From an uncultured Lachnospiraceae bacterium (GTDB lineage: Bacteria > Bacillota > Clostridia > Lachnospirales > Lachnospiraceae), in assembly GCA_947630025.1 (NCBI GenBank), contig CANRFZ010000008.1:62001-126000 (forward strand): 64,000 bases of DNA, written 5' to 3'. Shown piece by piece: positions 56,954 through 64,000 of this stretch. Position 1 is the first letter of the stretch, and every line of letters starts with the position of its first letter. A model generated the notes under the pieces. The model worked only from the letters and a program-made list of their open reading frames with translations, did not search any database and was not told where the DNA came from. Both the position numbers and the translations under genes were made by a program.

Positions 56954-57952
56954 ATGAGCAGCATGATTCCATCGCCGGGCGGCACACCCGTTCCCGGCAC
57001 AATTCCCATCCCTTATGCCATCGCCCTGATGTTTGGCACGGTCATCCTCTCCGCCCTGATCGCCCGGGCGGTCTGGAAAATCCATATCCGCAGGCTCCAT
57101 GCGTCCCTGATGCGTATGCTGGACGCCGCCATGAAAGGCTCCCTGACGGAAGAAACCTTTGACGAATCCCTGCACTCCGCGCTGGAGAGCCGGATGCACG
57201 ACTATCTCGCCGCGGCGGAGACTTCCGTGCAGGCGGCAGCGGCGGAGCGGGCGCATATCAAGGAGCTGATCTCCGACATCTCCCACCAGACTAAGACACC
57301 AGTCTCCAACATCCTGCTCTACGCGGCGCTTCTGTCGGAACAGGAGCTGCCAGCGGATAGCGCCGCCTATGTCAAGGAACTGTCCGCGCAGGCCGAGAAG
57401 CTGCGCTTCCTGACAGACGTGCTGGTCAAGATGTCCCGTCTGGAGACCGGCGTTTTCACCCTGCAGCCCGCGGACACGCCTCTGGAGCCGATGCTTGCGT
57501 CGCTGCAGACACAGTGGGAGCCGTCCGCCCGCCGGAAAGGGCTTGCGCTGACCTATGCGCCCACCGGCGCGCACGCTTTCTTTGACGCAAAGTGGACGCA
57601 GGAGGCGCTGGGAAATATCCTCGACAACGCCGTGAAATACACGGACAAGGGAAGCGTCTCTATGGAAGTCATCCCCTACGAGCTCTTTGTCTGCGTCAAA
57701 ATCACCGACACGGGCATCGGCATCCCAGAGGAGGAGCTCGCCCTGATCTTCCGGCGTTTTTACCGTTCCCAAGCCGTCCGTTCCGAGGACGGTCTCGGCA
57801 TCGGCCTGTATCTGGCCAGAGAGATCGTTTCGCGGGAAGGCGGCTACATCAAAGTATCCTCCGCCGTGGGAACAGGCTCGTCCTTTCAGGTCTTTCTGCC
57901 CGCCGGTGCGCGGAAGGACGCCGCCGGCGCACAGATTCTTTCCAAACTGTAA
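56954..57952 (+). CDS. Sensor histidine kinase of the ABC transporter module
   Basis: The 332-residue kinase has one clear N-terminal membrane helix (IPYAIALMFGTVILSALIARA, about 21-40) and almost no extracellular sensor. A linker is followed by the H-box SDISHQTKTPVSNILLYAAL and HATPase motifs (GNILDNAVKYTD, ITDTGIGIPEEE, EDGLGIGLYL). Such intramembrane-type kinases usually sense through their partner ABC permease. The ribosome site (AAAGGA) is 12-13 bp from the chosen ATG, so the start is less certain. Confidence 0.88.
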   Translation: MSSMIPSPGGTPVPGTIPIPYAIALMFGTVILSALIARAVWKIHIRRLHASLMRMLDAAMKGSLTEETFDESLHSALESRMHDYLAAAETSVQAAAAERAHIKELISDISHQTKTPVSNILLYAALLSEQELPADSAAYVKELSAQAEKLRFLTDVLVKMSRLETGVFTLQPADTPLEPMLASLQTQWEPSARRKGLALTYAPTGAHAFFDAKWTQEALGNILDNAVKYTDKGSVSMEVIPYELFVCVKITDTGIGIPEEELALIFRRFYRSQAVRSEDGLGIGLYLAREIVSREGGYIKVSSAVGTGSSFQVFLPAGARKDAAGAQILSKL

Positions 57953-57991
57953 GAATCTTTTTTCTCCTGACATTCCGTGGAAAGTTTTGTC

Positions 57992-58010
57992 CTATATACT
58001 GAGCATATAG
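57992..58010. promoter_or_regulatory. Dyad upstream of the ABC transporter genes
   Basis: CTATAT-ACTGAGC-ATATAG lies between the kinase stop and the ABC ATPase start. It may be an operator for the adjacent response regulator or overlap a promoter; there is no consensus to compare against. Confidence 0.3.
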
Positions 58011-58099
58011 AGGAAATGAGCAGCAGCCGCGACACGCAGGCATGGCGGTGACTGCGCACCATCCGATACTCAAACAACAGGAGGAAACAAACAAAAACC

Positions 58100-58849
58100 A
58101 TGACGATCTTATCTGTCAAAAATCTCAGGAAACAGTATGGCGAGGGCGAAACCGCCGTGCACGCGCTGGCGGGCGTCGATCTGTCCGTGGAAAAGGGAGA
58201 GTTCGTCGCCATCGTCGGCACCAGCGGCAGCGGCAAATCCACGCTGCTTCATATGCTGGGCGGTCTGGACAGGCCCACCTCCGGCAGCGTCACCGTGGAC
58301 GGCAGGGACATCTTTGCCCTGAAAGACGAGGAGCTGACCATCTTCCGCCGCCGCAGAATCGGCTTTGTATTCCAGAGCTACAACCTCATACCCGTGTTAA
58401 ATGTCTATGAAAACATCGTGCTGCCGCTGCAGTTGGACGGCCAGAAAATCGACAGGGATTACATCGGTTCCCTGACGGACACGCTGGGGCTTACGGACCG
58501 GCTGGCCAATCTCCCCAACAATCTCTCCGGCGGCCAGCAGCAGCGCGTCGCCATCGCCCGCGCACTGGCAGCCAAGCCAGCCATTATTCTGGCGGACGAG
58601 CCCACCGGCAATCTGGACAGCCGCACGTCACAGGATGTGCTGGGCCTGTTAAAAATCACGGGCAGGCAGTACGCCCAGACTATCGTGATGATCACCCACA
58701 ACGAGGAGATCGCGCAATTGGCCGACCGCATCATCCGGATCGAAGACGGCCTGATCGTGTCGGGCGCCCGACGGCCCGCCGTCTGCCATCCTGTCGGCGT
58801 CAGGACAGGCGCCGATCCGAGCAGCGACGCTGCGGAAAGGCAGGTGTGA
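58100..58849 (+). CDS. ABC transporter ATP-binding protein (MacB/BceA-like)
   Basis: The 249-residue ATPase has Walker A GTSGSGKST, a Q-loop in FVFQSYNLIPVLNVYEN, signature LSGGQQQRVAIARAL and Walker B IILADEPTGNLD, followed by the switch His in MITHNEE. The EPTGNLD ending is typical of the LolD/MacB/BceA export group. It is 4 bp from the permease gene. The last ~30 residues (GVRTGADPSSDAAERQV) are a non-conserved tail. Confidence 0.96.
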   Translation: MTILSVKNLRKQYGEGETAVHALAGVDLSVEKGEFVAIVGTSGSGKSTLLHMLGGLDRPTSGSVTVDGRDIFALKDEELTIFRRRRIGFVFQSYNLIPVLNVYENIVLPLQLDGQKIDRDYIGSLTDTLGLTDRLANLPNNLSGGQQQRVAIARALAAKPAIILADEPTGNLDSRTSQDVLGLLKITGRQYAQTIVMITHNEEIAQLADRIIRIEDGLIVSGARRPAVCHPVGVRTGADPSSDAAERQV

Positions 58850-58853
58850 ACAG

Positions 58854-61475
58854 ATGAAAACTACCGTTGCCAACCGATCGTGCATCCGCCGGATCAGCTT
58901 CCGGCACATGAGGGCGGCATCCGCCCGCAGCCTGATCACCGTCACCGCCATCGCGCTGACTTCGCTGCTTTTTACGACGATCTTTACCATCGCCTCGTCC
59001 GTCCTGTATAGTACGGAACAGTCTAATTTCCGACAGGTGGGCGGCTATGAACACGGCGGCTTCAAATACCTGACCAAGGAGCAGGCGGAGGAGCTCAAAG
59101 ACGATCCGCTGATCCGGGAGTACGGTCTCCGCCATATGTTAGGCATGGCGGCGGACGACGTTTTCCGCAAATCCCAAGTGGAAGTCTCCTATAAGGACGC
59201 GGCGACGGCCCGGTTCAACTACAATACCCCCGACGTCGGCAGACTGCCCGCGGAACATACCGACGAGGCTGCCGCGGACACACAGGTGCTTTCGCTTTTG
59301 GGCGTGCCCGCCGAAATCGGAACGCAGTTTACCGTCACCATCGAGGCCGACGGCGTGCAGACTGCGCAGACCTTTACGCTGAGCGGTTATTGGAAAGCGG
59401 ACGCCGCCATGCCCTCCTATAACATTCTGCTGCCGGACAGCCGTGTCGATGAGATTCTGGCCGAAATCGAGCCGGAACGTCTCCATATCTCCTACGAGAC
59501 GGACGCATGGTTCCTGGACGTGATGTTTGCCGACGCCTCCCATATCGAGGACGATCTGAACGCCGTGCTGCAGCGCCACGGCTATGTGGCGGCGGAGCGC
59601 AACGGACTGGGCGGACGCTATATTTCCACCGGCGTCAACTGGGGGTATCTGGGCGCGCAGTTCTCCGGTACGGCGGACGCCTCCACCGTGCTGTCGGTGG
59701 CCTTTCTGCTGCTCCTGATTGCCGCCGCGGGCTATCTGATCATCTACAATATTTTTCAGATCTCCGTCTCTGCCGACATACGGTTCTACGGACTGTTAAA
59801 GACCATCGGTACCACCGGGCGGCAGTTGAAACGGATCGTGCTGCTCCACGCGCTGACACTCTCTGCGGCGGGCATCCCGGCGGGCCTGTTACTGGGATAC
59901 GGCATAGGCGCGCTGCTTCTGCCGGTCATCCTGTCGGAGACTACGCTGGAGCATTACGACCTGTCCGCCAGCCCGCTTATCTTTGTCGGCGCGTCGGCTT
60001 TCTCCCTGGCCACCGTGCTGCTCTCCTGCCGCAGGCCCCGCAGGATGGCGGCCAAGGTGTCTCCCATCGAGGCGATGCGCTACACGGAAAACACCGTCTT
60101 CCACGGCAGGCGCAGCCGCAGGGCCGGACGACAGGGCGGCGCATCACTGGCGTCCATGGCTTGGGCGAATCTGGGCCGCAGCAGGAAAAAGACCGCCGTC
60201 ACCGTACTGTCGCTGTCCTTTTCCGTAGTGCTCCTGACGCTCACCGTCACCATTGTGCGCGGGTTTGATCTGGAAACCTATGTCTCCTCGCAAATACAGA
60301 CAGACTTCCACGTGGCGGAGGCCTCCTACTACCAGCCCGGCAACCTCCTCAGTGCGATCGGCGCCGTCCCGGAGGACGTCATCGCCATGCTGAACGACAG
60401 GGGCGGCATCACGGACGGCGGCTGCACTTATACGGATGAATCCGCGGGGGAGGGGTATGGCGTGACGATCGTCGATGACGATCCGGAAAGTTTTTTCCGA
60501 CGGAACCAATCTTACCAACTGGCCGGAATAACCGACGAAGAATCCCGACAAACCTACCTCAATATCAGGCAGAACGAGGACGGCACCTACTCCACCCTGA
60601 CTAACAGCTACGGCATGGAGCCGTTCTGCTTGGACCAACTGACCGTTCTGGAAGGCAGTCTGGAGCCGTTGTATACGGATGGCCATTATGCCGCCGCCGT
60701 TGTCCGGGAGGACGATTACGGCAATCCCATGTGGAAGCTGCGATGGGCCGGCGTGGGCGATCAAGTGACGCTGCGCTATGAGAGTCCGTCGCGCCCCGCC
60801 GAAGATGTGACTTACGAAATCGCCGCCACCGTCGTGATTCCGACGCCGTTGTCCAAGCGATATTTCGGCCTTCCCGAGCTGGTGGTAAACAGTGAAGACT
60901 ACACCTCACATCTGGGCACGGCAGCCGCATTGTATTATGTCTTTGATATGGAGCCGGATGCGGTGCAGGATATGGATAGCTTTCTGGCGGCATATACAAA
61001 CGGCGCAGGGGCGGACTACGATTACGAGAGCCGCCTGACTGCGGAAAAGTCCTTTGAGGATCTGCGGAACACTTTCCTGCTGGCGGGCGCCGCCCTGAGC
61101 CTGATCATCGGTCTGATCGGCGTGCTGAATTTTCTCAACACGATTCTCACGGGCATCAACGCAAGACGCCGGGAATTCGCCGTGCTGCAGTCCGTCGGCA
61201 TGACCGGCAGACAGTTGAAGCGGATGCTGGGCTTGGAAGGCATCTTCTACGCGATGGCGGCGCTGGCGCTGTCTTTTGCGGTTGTGGTCGCATCCGCGCC
61301 CTTGATGTCGGCGTTTCTGGATTCGATGTTCTGGTTTTTCCGCTACCGCTTCACGATAACGCCCGCCGTCGCGCTGACGCCGCTCTTGATCCTGCTGGGT
61401 GTGGCGACGCCCCGCGTTGTCTACCGGCTGGCCATGCGCAGGTCGATCGTGGAACGGATACGCGACGCGGAATAA
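58854..61475 (+). CDS. FtsX-type ABC transporter permease
   Basis: The 873-residue membrane protein has an N-terminal helix (about 28-52) and a large extracellular domain (about 53-275). Three helices follow (FLLLLIAAAGYLIIYNIFQI and after), then a second extracellular domain (about 480-735) and three C-terminal helices with the FtsX pattern NTILTGINARRREFAVLQSVGMT. Two FtsX cores suggest export, lipid extraction or peptide sensing. It completes the regulator-kinase-ATPase-permease module. A terminator-like hairpin follows. Confidence 0.92.
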   Translation: MKTTVANRSCIRRISFRHMRAASARSLITVTAIALTSLLFTTIFTIASSVLYSTEQSNFRQVGGYEHGGFKYLTKEQAEELKDDPLIREYGLRHMLGMAADDVFRKSQVEVSYKDAATARFNYNTPDVGRLPAEHTDEAAADTQVLSLLGVPAEIGTQFTVTIEADGVQTAQTFTLSGYWKADAAMPSYNILLPDSRVDEILAEIEPERLHISYETDAWFLDVMFADASHIEDDLNAVLQRHGYVAAERNGLGGRYISTGVNWGYLGAQFSGTADASTVLSVAFLLLLIAAAGYLIIYNIFQISVSADIRFYGLLKTIGTTGRQLKRIVLLHALTLSAAGIPAGLLLGYGIGALLLPVILSETTLEHYDLSASPLIFVGASAFSLATVLLSCRRPRRMAAKVSPIEAMRYTENTVFHGRRSRRAGRQGGASLASMAWANLGRSRKKTAVTVLSLSFSVVLLTLTVTIVRGFDLETYVSSQIQTDFHVAEASYYQPGNLLSAIGAVPEDVIAMLNDRGGITDGGCTYTDESAGEGYGVTIVDDDPESFFRRNQSYQLAGITDEESRQTYLNIRQNEDGTYSTLTNSYGMEPFCLDQLTVLEGSLEPLYTDGHYAAAVVREDDYGNPMWKLRWAGVGDQVTLRYESPSRPAEDVTYEIAATVVIPTPLSKRYFGLPELVVNSEDYTSHLGTAAALYYVFDMEPDAVQDMDSFLAAYTNGAGADYDYESRLTAEKSFEDLRNTFLLAGAALSLIIGLIGVLNFLNTILTGINARRREFAVLQSVGMTGRQLKRMLGLEGIFYAMAALALSFAVVVASAPLMSAFLDSMFWFFRYRFTITPAVALTPLLILLGVATPRVVYRLAMRRSIVERIRDAE

Positions 61476-61492
61476 CCGCGTTACATAATCAC

Positions 61493-61524
61493 GAAAAAGG
61501 CGTCCGGCGCGGGCGTCTTTTTCG
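61493..61524 (+). terminator. Terminator after the permease gene
   Basis: AAAAAGGCGTCC is followed by a short loop, GGGCGTC and TTTTT; the stem needs G-U pairs. It closes the transporter operon. Confidence 0.6.
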
Positions 61525-61554
61525 TTAGTATTTCTCTTGCTAAAAGATATGCCC

Positions 61555-61625
61555 CGATGTAAAATATGAGTAAATTGCTTCGCAATTCTTCCGGAATGAT
61601 TTATAGTACTGGCATCAGAGATATG
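61555..61625 (+). repeat. Repeat family B, copy 2
   Basis: It shares AAATTGCTTCGCAATTCT, CCGGAATGATTTATAG and TACTGGCATCAGAGATA with the copy at 50.2 kb. It sits about 27 bp before the LTA-synthase-like gene, in the same orientation. TATGAT in its end could be a -10. Confidence 0.8.
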
Positions 61626-61651
61626 ATAAAGTACAAAGGACAAAGAAAGAG

Positions 61652-63859
61652 ATGTGGATCTTATTGGCGGTATTGGCGGGCGAAGCGGTCTGGCTGGAGC
61701 TCGTCTATCATTTCAGCGGTTTCGGATGGGCCAGTCTGTGCCCGGTGCCCGGTCTTTTTCTCATCATGGCATGGACGGGTCTCTGGTCTGCCGTAATCTG
61801 CCTGCTCAAAAACAAACCCCAAAAAATCCTGTACTATATAGCGCTCTGGCTGCCGGTGGTGTGGGCCGGCGCGCAGCTTGTCTATCTGCGCATCTTTAAG
61901 CAGCCCCTTCTCTGGGAGGCGGTCATCTATCAGGGAAACGACGCGCTGACGACCTACTGGCGCGAAGCGCTGGCGGGCATCGCGGGCGCGCTGCCTTTTC
62001 TCCTGCTGATGGCCCTGCCCGCGGCCATACTCCCCATCATCCTGAAGAAACGTCAGTGGACGCTGCCGCAGTGCAGTCTGCGCCGGACGCTACCCCTGCT
62101 GGCCGTGATCCTCGCCGGCATCGCCGGAAGCGCGGCATCCCTCCTCATCGGCAGCGCAGCCGGACAGGAGTACGCGGACGAACTGACGGAATTTTATGAT
62201 CCGCTGGCGGTGGCCGAGGACATGGGCGTTCTGGCCACTCTCCACGGCGATACCGCGCTGCGGCTCCGCAGCCTTGCCGCCGGTATGACACAGGGAACCG
62301 TGACGCAGGCTTCCGGCTATGTTCCCGCCGTAAGCGCCGACACCGCGGCCCCCGCAGCCGCCTCCCGGAACGGACTGCAGGCGCAGGCCGATCCCGCCGG
62401 GGAGGGAACCGCGCAGGCAGACACACAGGACGGCGCGGCACAGTCCGGCGCAAACGCCGCCCCGTCCGGCACGGATGCCGATACAGACGCCGGCGCTGAC
62501 ACAGAGACGGACGCAGACGAACCCGAGACGCCGCAGATCGTGCCGCACCAATTCGACATCGACTATGCGCTGCTCCATGAGCTGGCGGACAACGACCACC
62601 AGACTTGGCTGGCAGACTACATCGAAGGACAGACGCCCACCGACAGCAACGAGTATACCGGTATCTTTGAAGGCTATAACCTGATCTTTCTCACCGCCGA
62701 AGGCTTCAGCACCTATGCCATCGACGAGGAACTGACGCCCACGCTCTACCGGCTCAGTCACAGCGGCTTCGTGTTCAACAACTACTATGTACCGATCTGG
62801 CAGACCAGCACCAGCGACGGCGAGTACGTCAATATGACGGGCCTGATCCCCGACCAGCAGTTCAGTATGCGCAAAAGCGCCGCCAACGTCCAGCCCTTCG
62901 TGATGCCCGCTTTTTTTGCCGCAGACGGCGTAAAATCCTACGCCTACCACGACAATTCCCTCTCTTACTATGAACGGCAGAATACCCATCCCAATATGGG
63001 ATACGATTTCAGGGCCAGCTCATTGGGCAATCTGAGCGAGGCCGAATGGGGCAGCCACGTTTTCGAGATGGAGAACCCCGGCCAGTGGCCCGCCTCCGAC
63101 TACAACATGATGAAAGCCACCGTGCCGGAATATGTGCACGACGAACGGTTCCACGTCTATTACATGACGGTCTCCGGGCATATGAATTATAACTTCAAAG
63201 GCAACGCCATGTCCGCCAAGAACAAAGAGGCGGTGGCGGATCTGGAGCTCTCCGAAGGCCCCCGCGCATACATCGCCTGCAATATCGAGCTGGACAAGGC
63301 GCTGGAAAATCTGCTGGAGCAGCTCGAAGACGCCGGGCAGCTCGAAAAAACCGTGATCTGCCTCAGCGCCGACCACTACCCTTACGGACTGACGGACGAG
63401 CAGTACACCGAGCTGGCGGGCCGGGATCTGTCGCAGGGCAAAGACCTGTTCCGCAACACGCTGATCCTGTGGAATGCGGGAATGGAGGACGAACCCGTCT
63501 ATGTGGACAAAGCCTGCTGCTCCATCGATCTGCTCCCTACGCTGCTGAATCTGTTCGGATTCCCTTTTGATTCGCGTATGTACGCCGGACGCGATATCTT
63601 TTCCGACCGGGAGGGCATGGTAATCTTTAACAACCGGGATTTTCTGACGGATTCCGTCATCTTTATCGAAAGGGGCGACATCACCACATGGCTGCAGGAT
63701 GAGAACGGCAGCGACATCATTCCGGACGCGGACAAGGAAGCCTACCTCGAGGCGATGCGCGCCGAAGTGAAGCAGCGCTATACTTTCAGCGCGTATATTC
63801 TGCAGGAAAATTACTATAGCGACGTGCTGCAGGCGATGCGGGAGCCGGACGCTGGTTGA
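61652..63859 (+). CDS. LTA synthase-like membrane sulfatase-fold protein
   Basis: The 735-residue protein has about five N-terminal membrane helices (to ~170), a low-complexity Ala/Asp/Thr/Gly linker (about 222-295) and an extracellular alkaline-phosphatase-fold domain. The likely catalytic Thr lies in IWQTSTSDGEYVNMTGL, metal-site segments include FLTAEGFSTYA and LSADHYPYGL, and MTVSGHMNY is another conserved block. Family members transfer glycerol- or ethanolamine-phosphate to lipids or wall polymers. ATG 61652 has AAAGGA upstream. The long linker is atypical for LtaS. Confidence 0.88.
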   Translation: MWILLAVLAGEAVWLELVYHFSGFGWASLCPVPGLFLIMAWTGLWSAVICLLKNKPQKILYYIALWLPVVWAGAQLVYLRIFKQPLLWEAVIYQGNDALTTYWREALAGIAGALPFLLLMALPAAILPIILKKRQWTLPQCSLRRTLPLLAVILAGIAGSAASLLIGSAAGQEYADELTEFYDPLAVAEDMGVLATLHGDTALRLRSLAAGMTQGTVTQASGYVPAVSADTAAPAAASRNGLQAQADPAGEGTAQADTQDGAAQSGANAAPSGTDADTDAGADTETDADEPETPQIVPHQFDIDYALLHELADNDHQTWLADYIEGQTPTDSNEYTGIFEGYNLIFLTAEGFSTYAIDEELTPTLYRLSHSGFVFNNYYVPIWQTSTSDGEYVNMTGLIPDQQFSMRKSAANVQPFVMPAFFAADGVKSYAYHDNSLSYYERQNTHPNMGYDFRASSLGNLSEAEWGSHVFEMENPGQWPASDYNMMKATVPEYVHDERFHVYYMTVSGHMNYNFKGNAMSAKNKEAVADLELSEGPRAYIACNIELDKALENLLEQLEDAGQLEKTVICLSADHYPYGLTDEQYTELAGRDLSQGKDLFRNTLILWNAGMEDEPVYVDKACCSIDLLPTLLNLFGFPFDSRMYAGRDIFSDREGMVIFNNRDFLTDSVIFIERGDITTWLQDENGSDIIPDADKEAYLEAMRAEVKQRYTFSAYILQENYYSDVLQAMREPDAG

Positions 63860-63860
63860 A

Positions 63861-63977
63861 ATGCAAAAACTTTATTTTTTTTACACTTTTTGCACTGAAA
63901 TGCAAAAACTTTATTTTTCTGACAGTTTTTGCACCAAAATGCAAAAACTTTACTTTTTTGACAGTTTTTGCAATATT
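63861..63977. repeat. Three tandem 39-bp hairpin repeats
   Basis: Units start at 63861, 63900 and 63939. Units 2 and 3 contain TGCAAAAACT and AGTTTTTGCA arms; unit 1 has a slightly altered right arm. They begin two bases after the stop of the LTA-synthase-like gene and could terminate transcription or bind a regulator. The remaining 23 bases of the window hold nothing recognised. Confidence 0.85.
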
Positions 63978-64000
63978 ACTATGATAAAAGCTCCAGTTTC

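Noticed and set aside
63861-63977. Could the 39-bp tandem units be a CRISPR array?
   Set aside because: The repeats are adjacent with no unique spacers between them, are A/T-rich, and have no cas genes nearby.

Overview
The window is chromosomal DNA of a G+C-rich member of the Clostridia, most probably a Lachnospiraceae species. The grounds are strong AGGAGG-type ribosome binding sites, a CIRCE operator, clostridial sporulation-type and cell-wall proteins, and several families (DUF5716, DUF5717 and DUF6033-like) that I know mainly from Lachnospiraceae. Family assignments are from recognising motifs by eye, not from searches.

Layout. 1-5.3 kb: a partial substrate-binding lipoprotein, the rpsB-tsf operon, a ferredoxin-containing aldo/keto reductase and a P-loop kinase. 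About 5.4-11.9 kb: an A+T-rich defence island holding a DUF262 + HEPN pair, a BsuBI/PstI-type restriction-modification pair, a small gene interrupted by TAG, and fragments of a protease-like gene, an Rpn-type nuclease and a TipAS-like regulator. 11.9-22.2 kb: a MATE exporter, a LacI-type regulator, a SpoIID-like cell-wall protein, a LytTR regulator beside a cell-wall amidase, and a four-gene two-component operon. 22.3-26.5 kb: a RelE/Phd-type toxin-antitoxin pair, an HTH regulator, purB and purF. 26.5-33.6 kb: a four-gene operon built around an Hsp70/actin-like protein and a 1190-residue partner. 33.6-39 kb: a BlaI/BlaR1-like pair, a GNAT toxin-antitoxin-like pair, a DUF6033-like gene and a RelE/AbrB-type pair. 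39-50.2 kb: a second SpoIID-like protein, htpG with CIRCE, a foldase lipoprotein, ilvE, a soluble hybrid kinase, folA, thyA and a beta-CASP nuclease. 50.4-64 kb: ytaF, a Ca2+-type P-ATPase, greA, an M20 amidohydrolase, a regulator-kinase-ABC-FtsX module and an LTA-synthase-like sulfatase.

The most unusual signal is a family of short structured repeats. At least five copies (about 1.3, 24.9, 34.2, 37.0 and 54.4 kb) each lie immediately upstream of a start codon in the same orientation as the gene. They keep a hairpin loop of sequence CCGGAGCGT (or CGGAGCGT), show a covarying stem base pair, and carry interchangeable second hairpins. Two copies start with a ribosome binding site and a short MKNH reading frame whose stop overlaps the start of the next gene. 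A second co-oriented repeat family has two copies (50.2 and 61.6 kb). Both look like mobile 5' leader elements. Other signals are a six-unit 11-bp phased array in front of the amidase, three tandem 39-bp hairpins at the right edge, and a possible pseudoknot upstream of greA.
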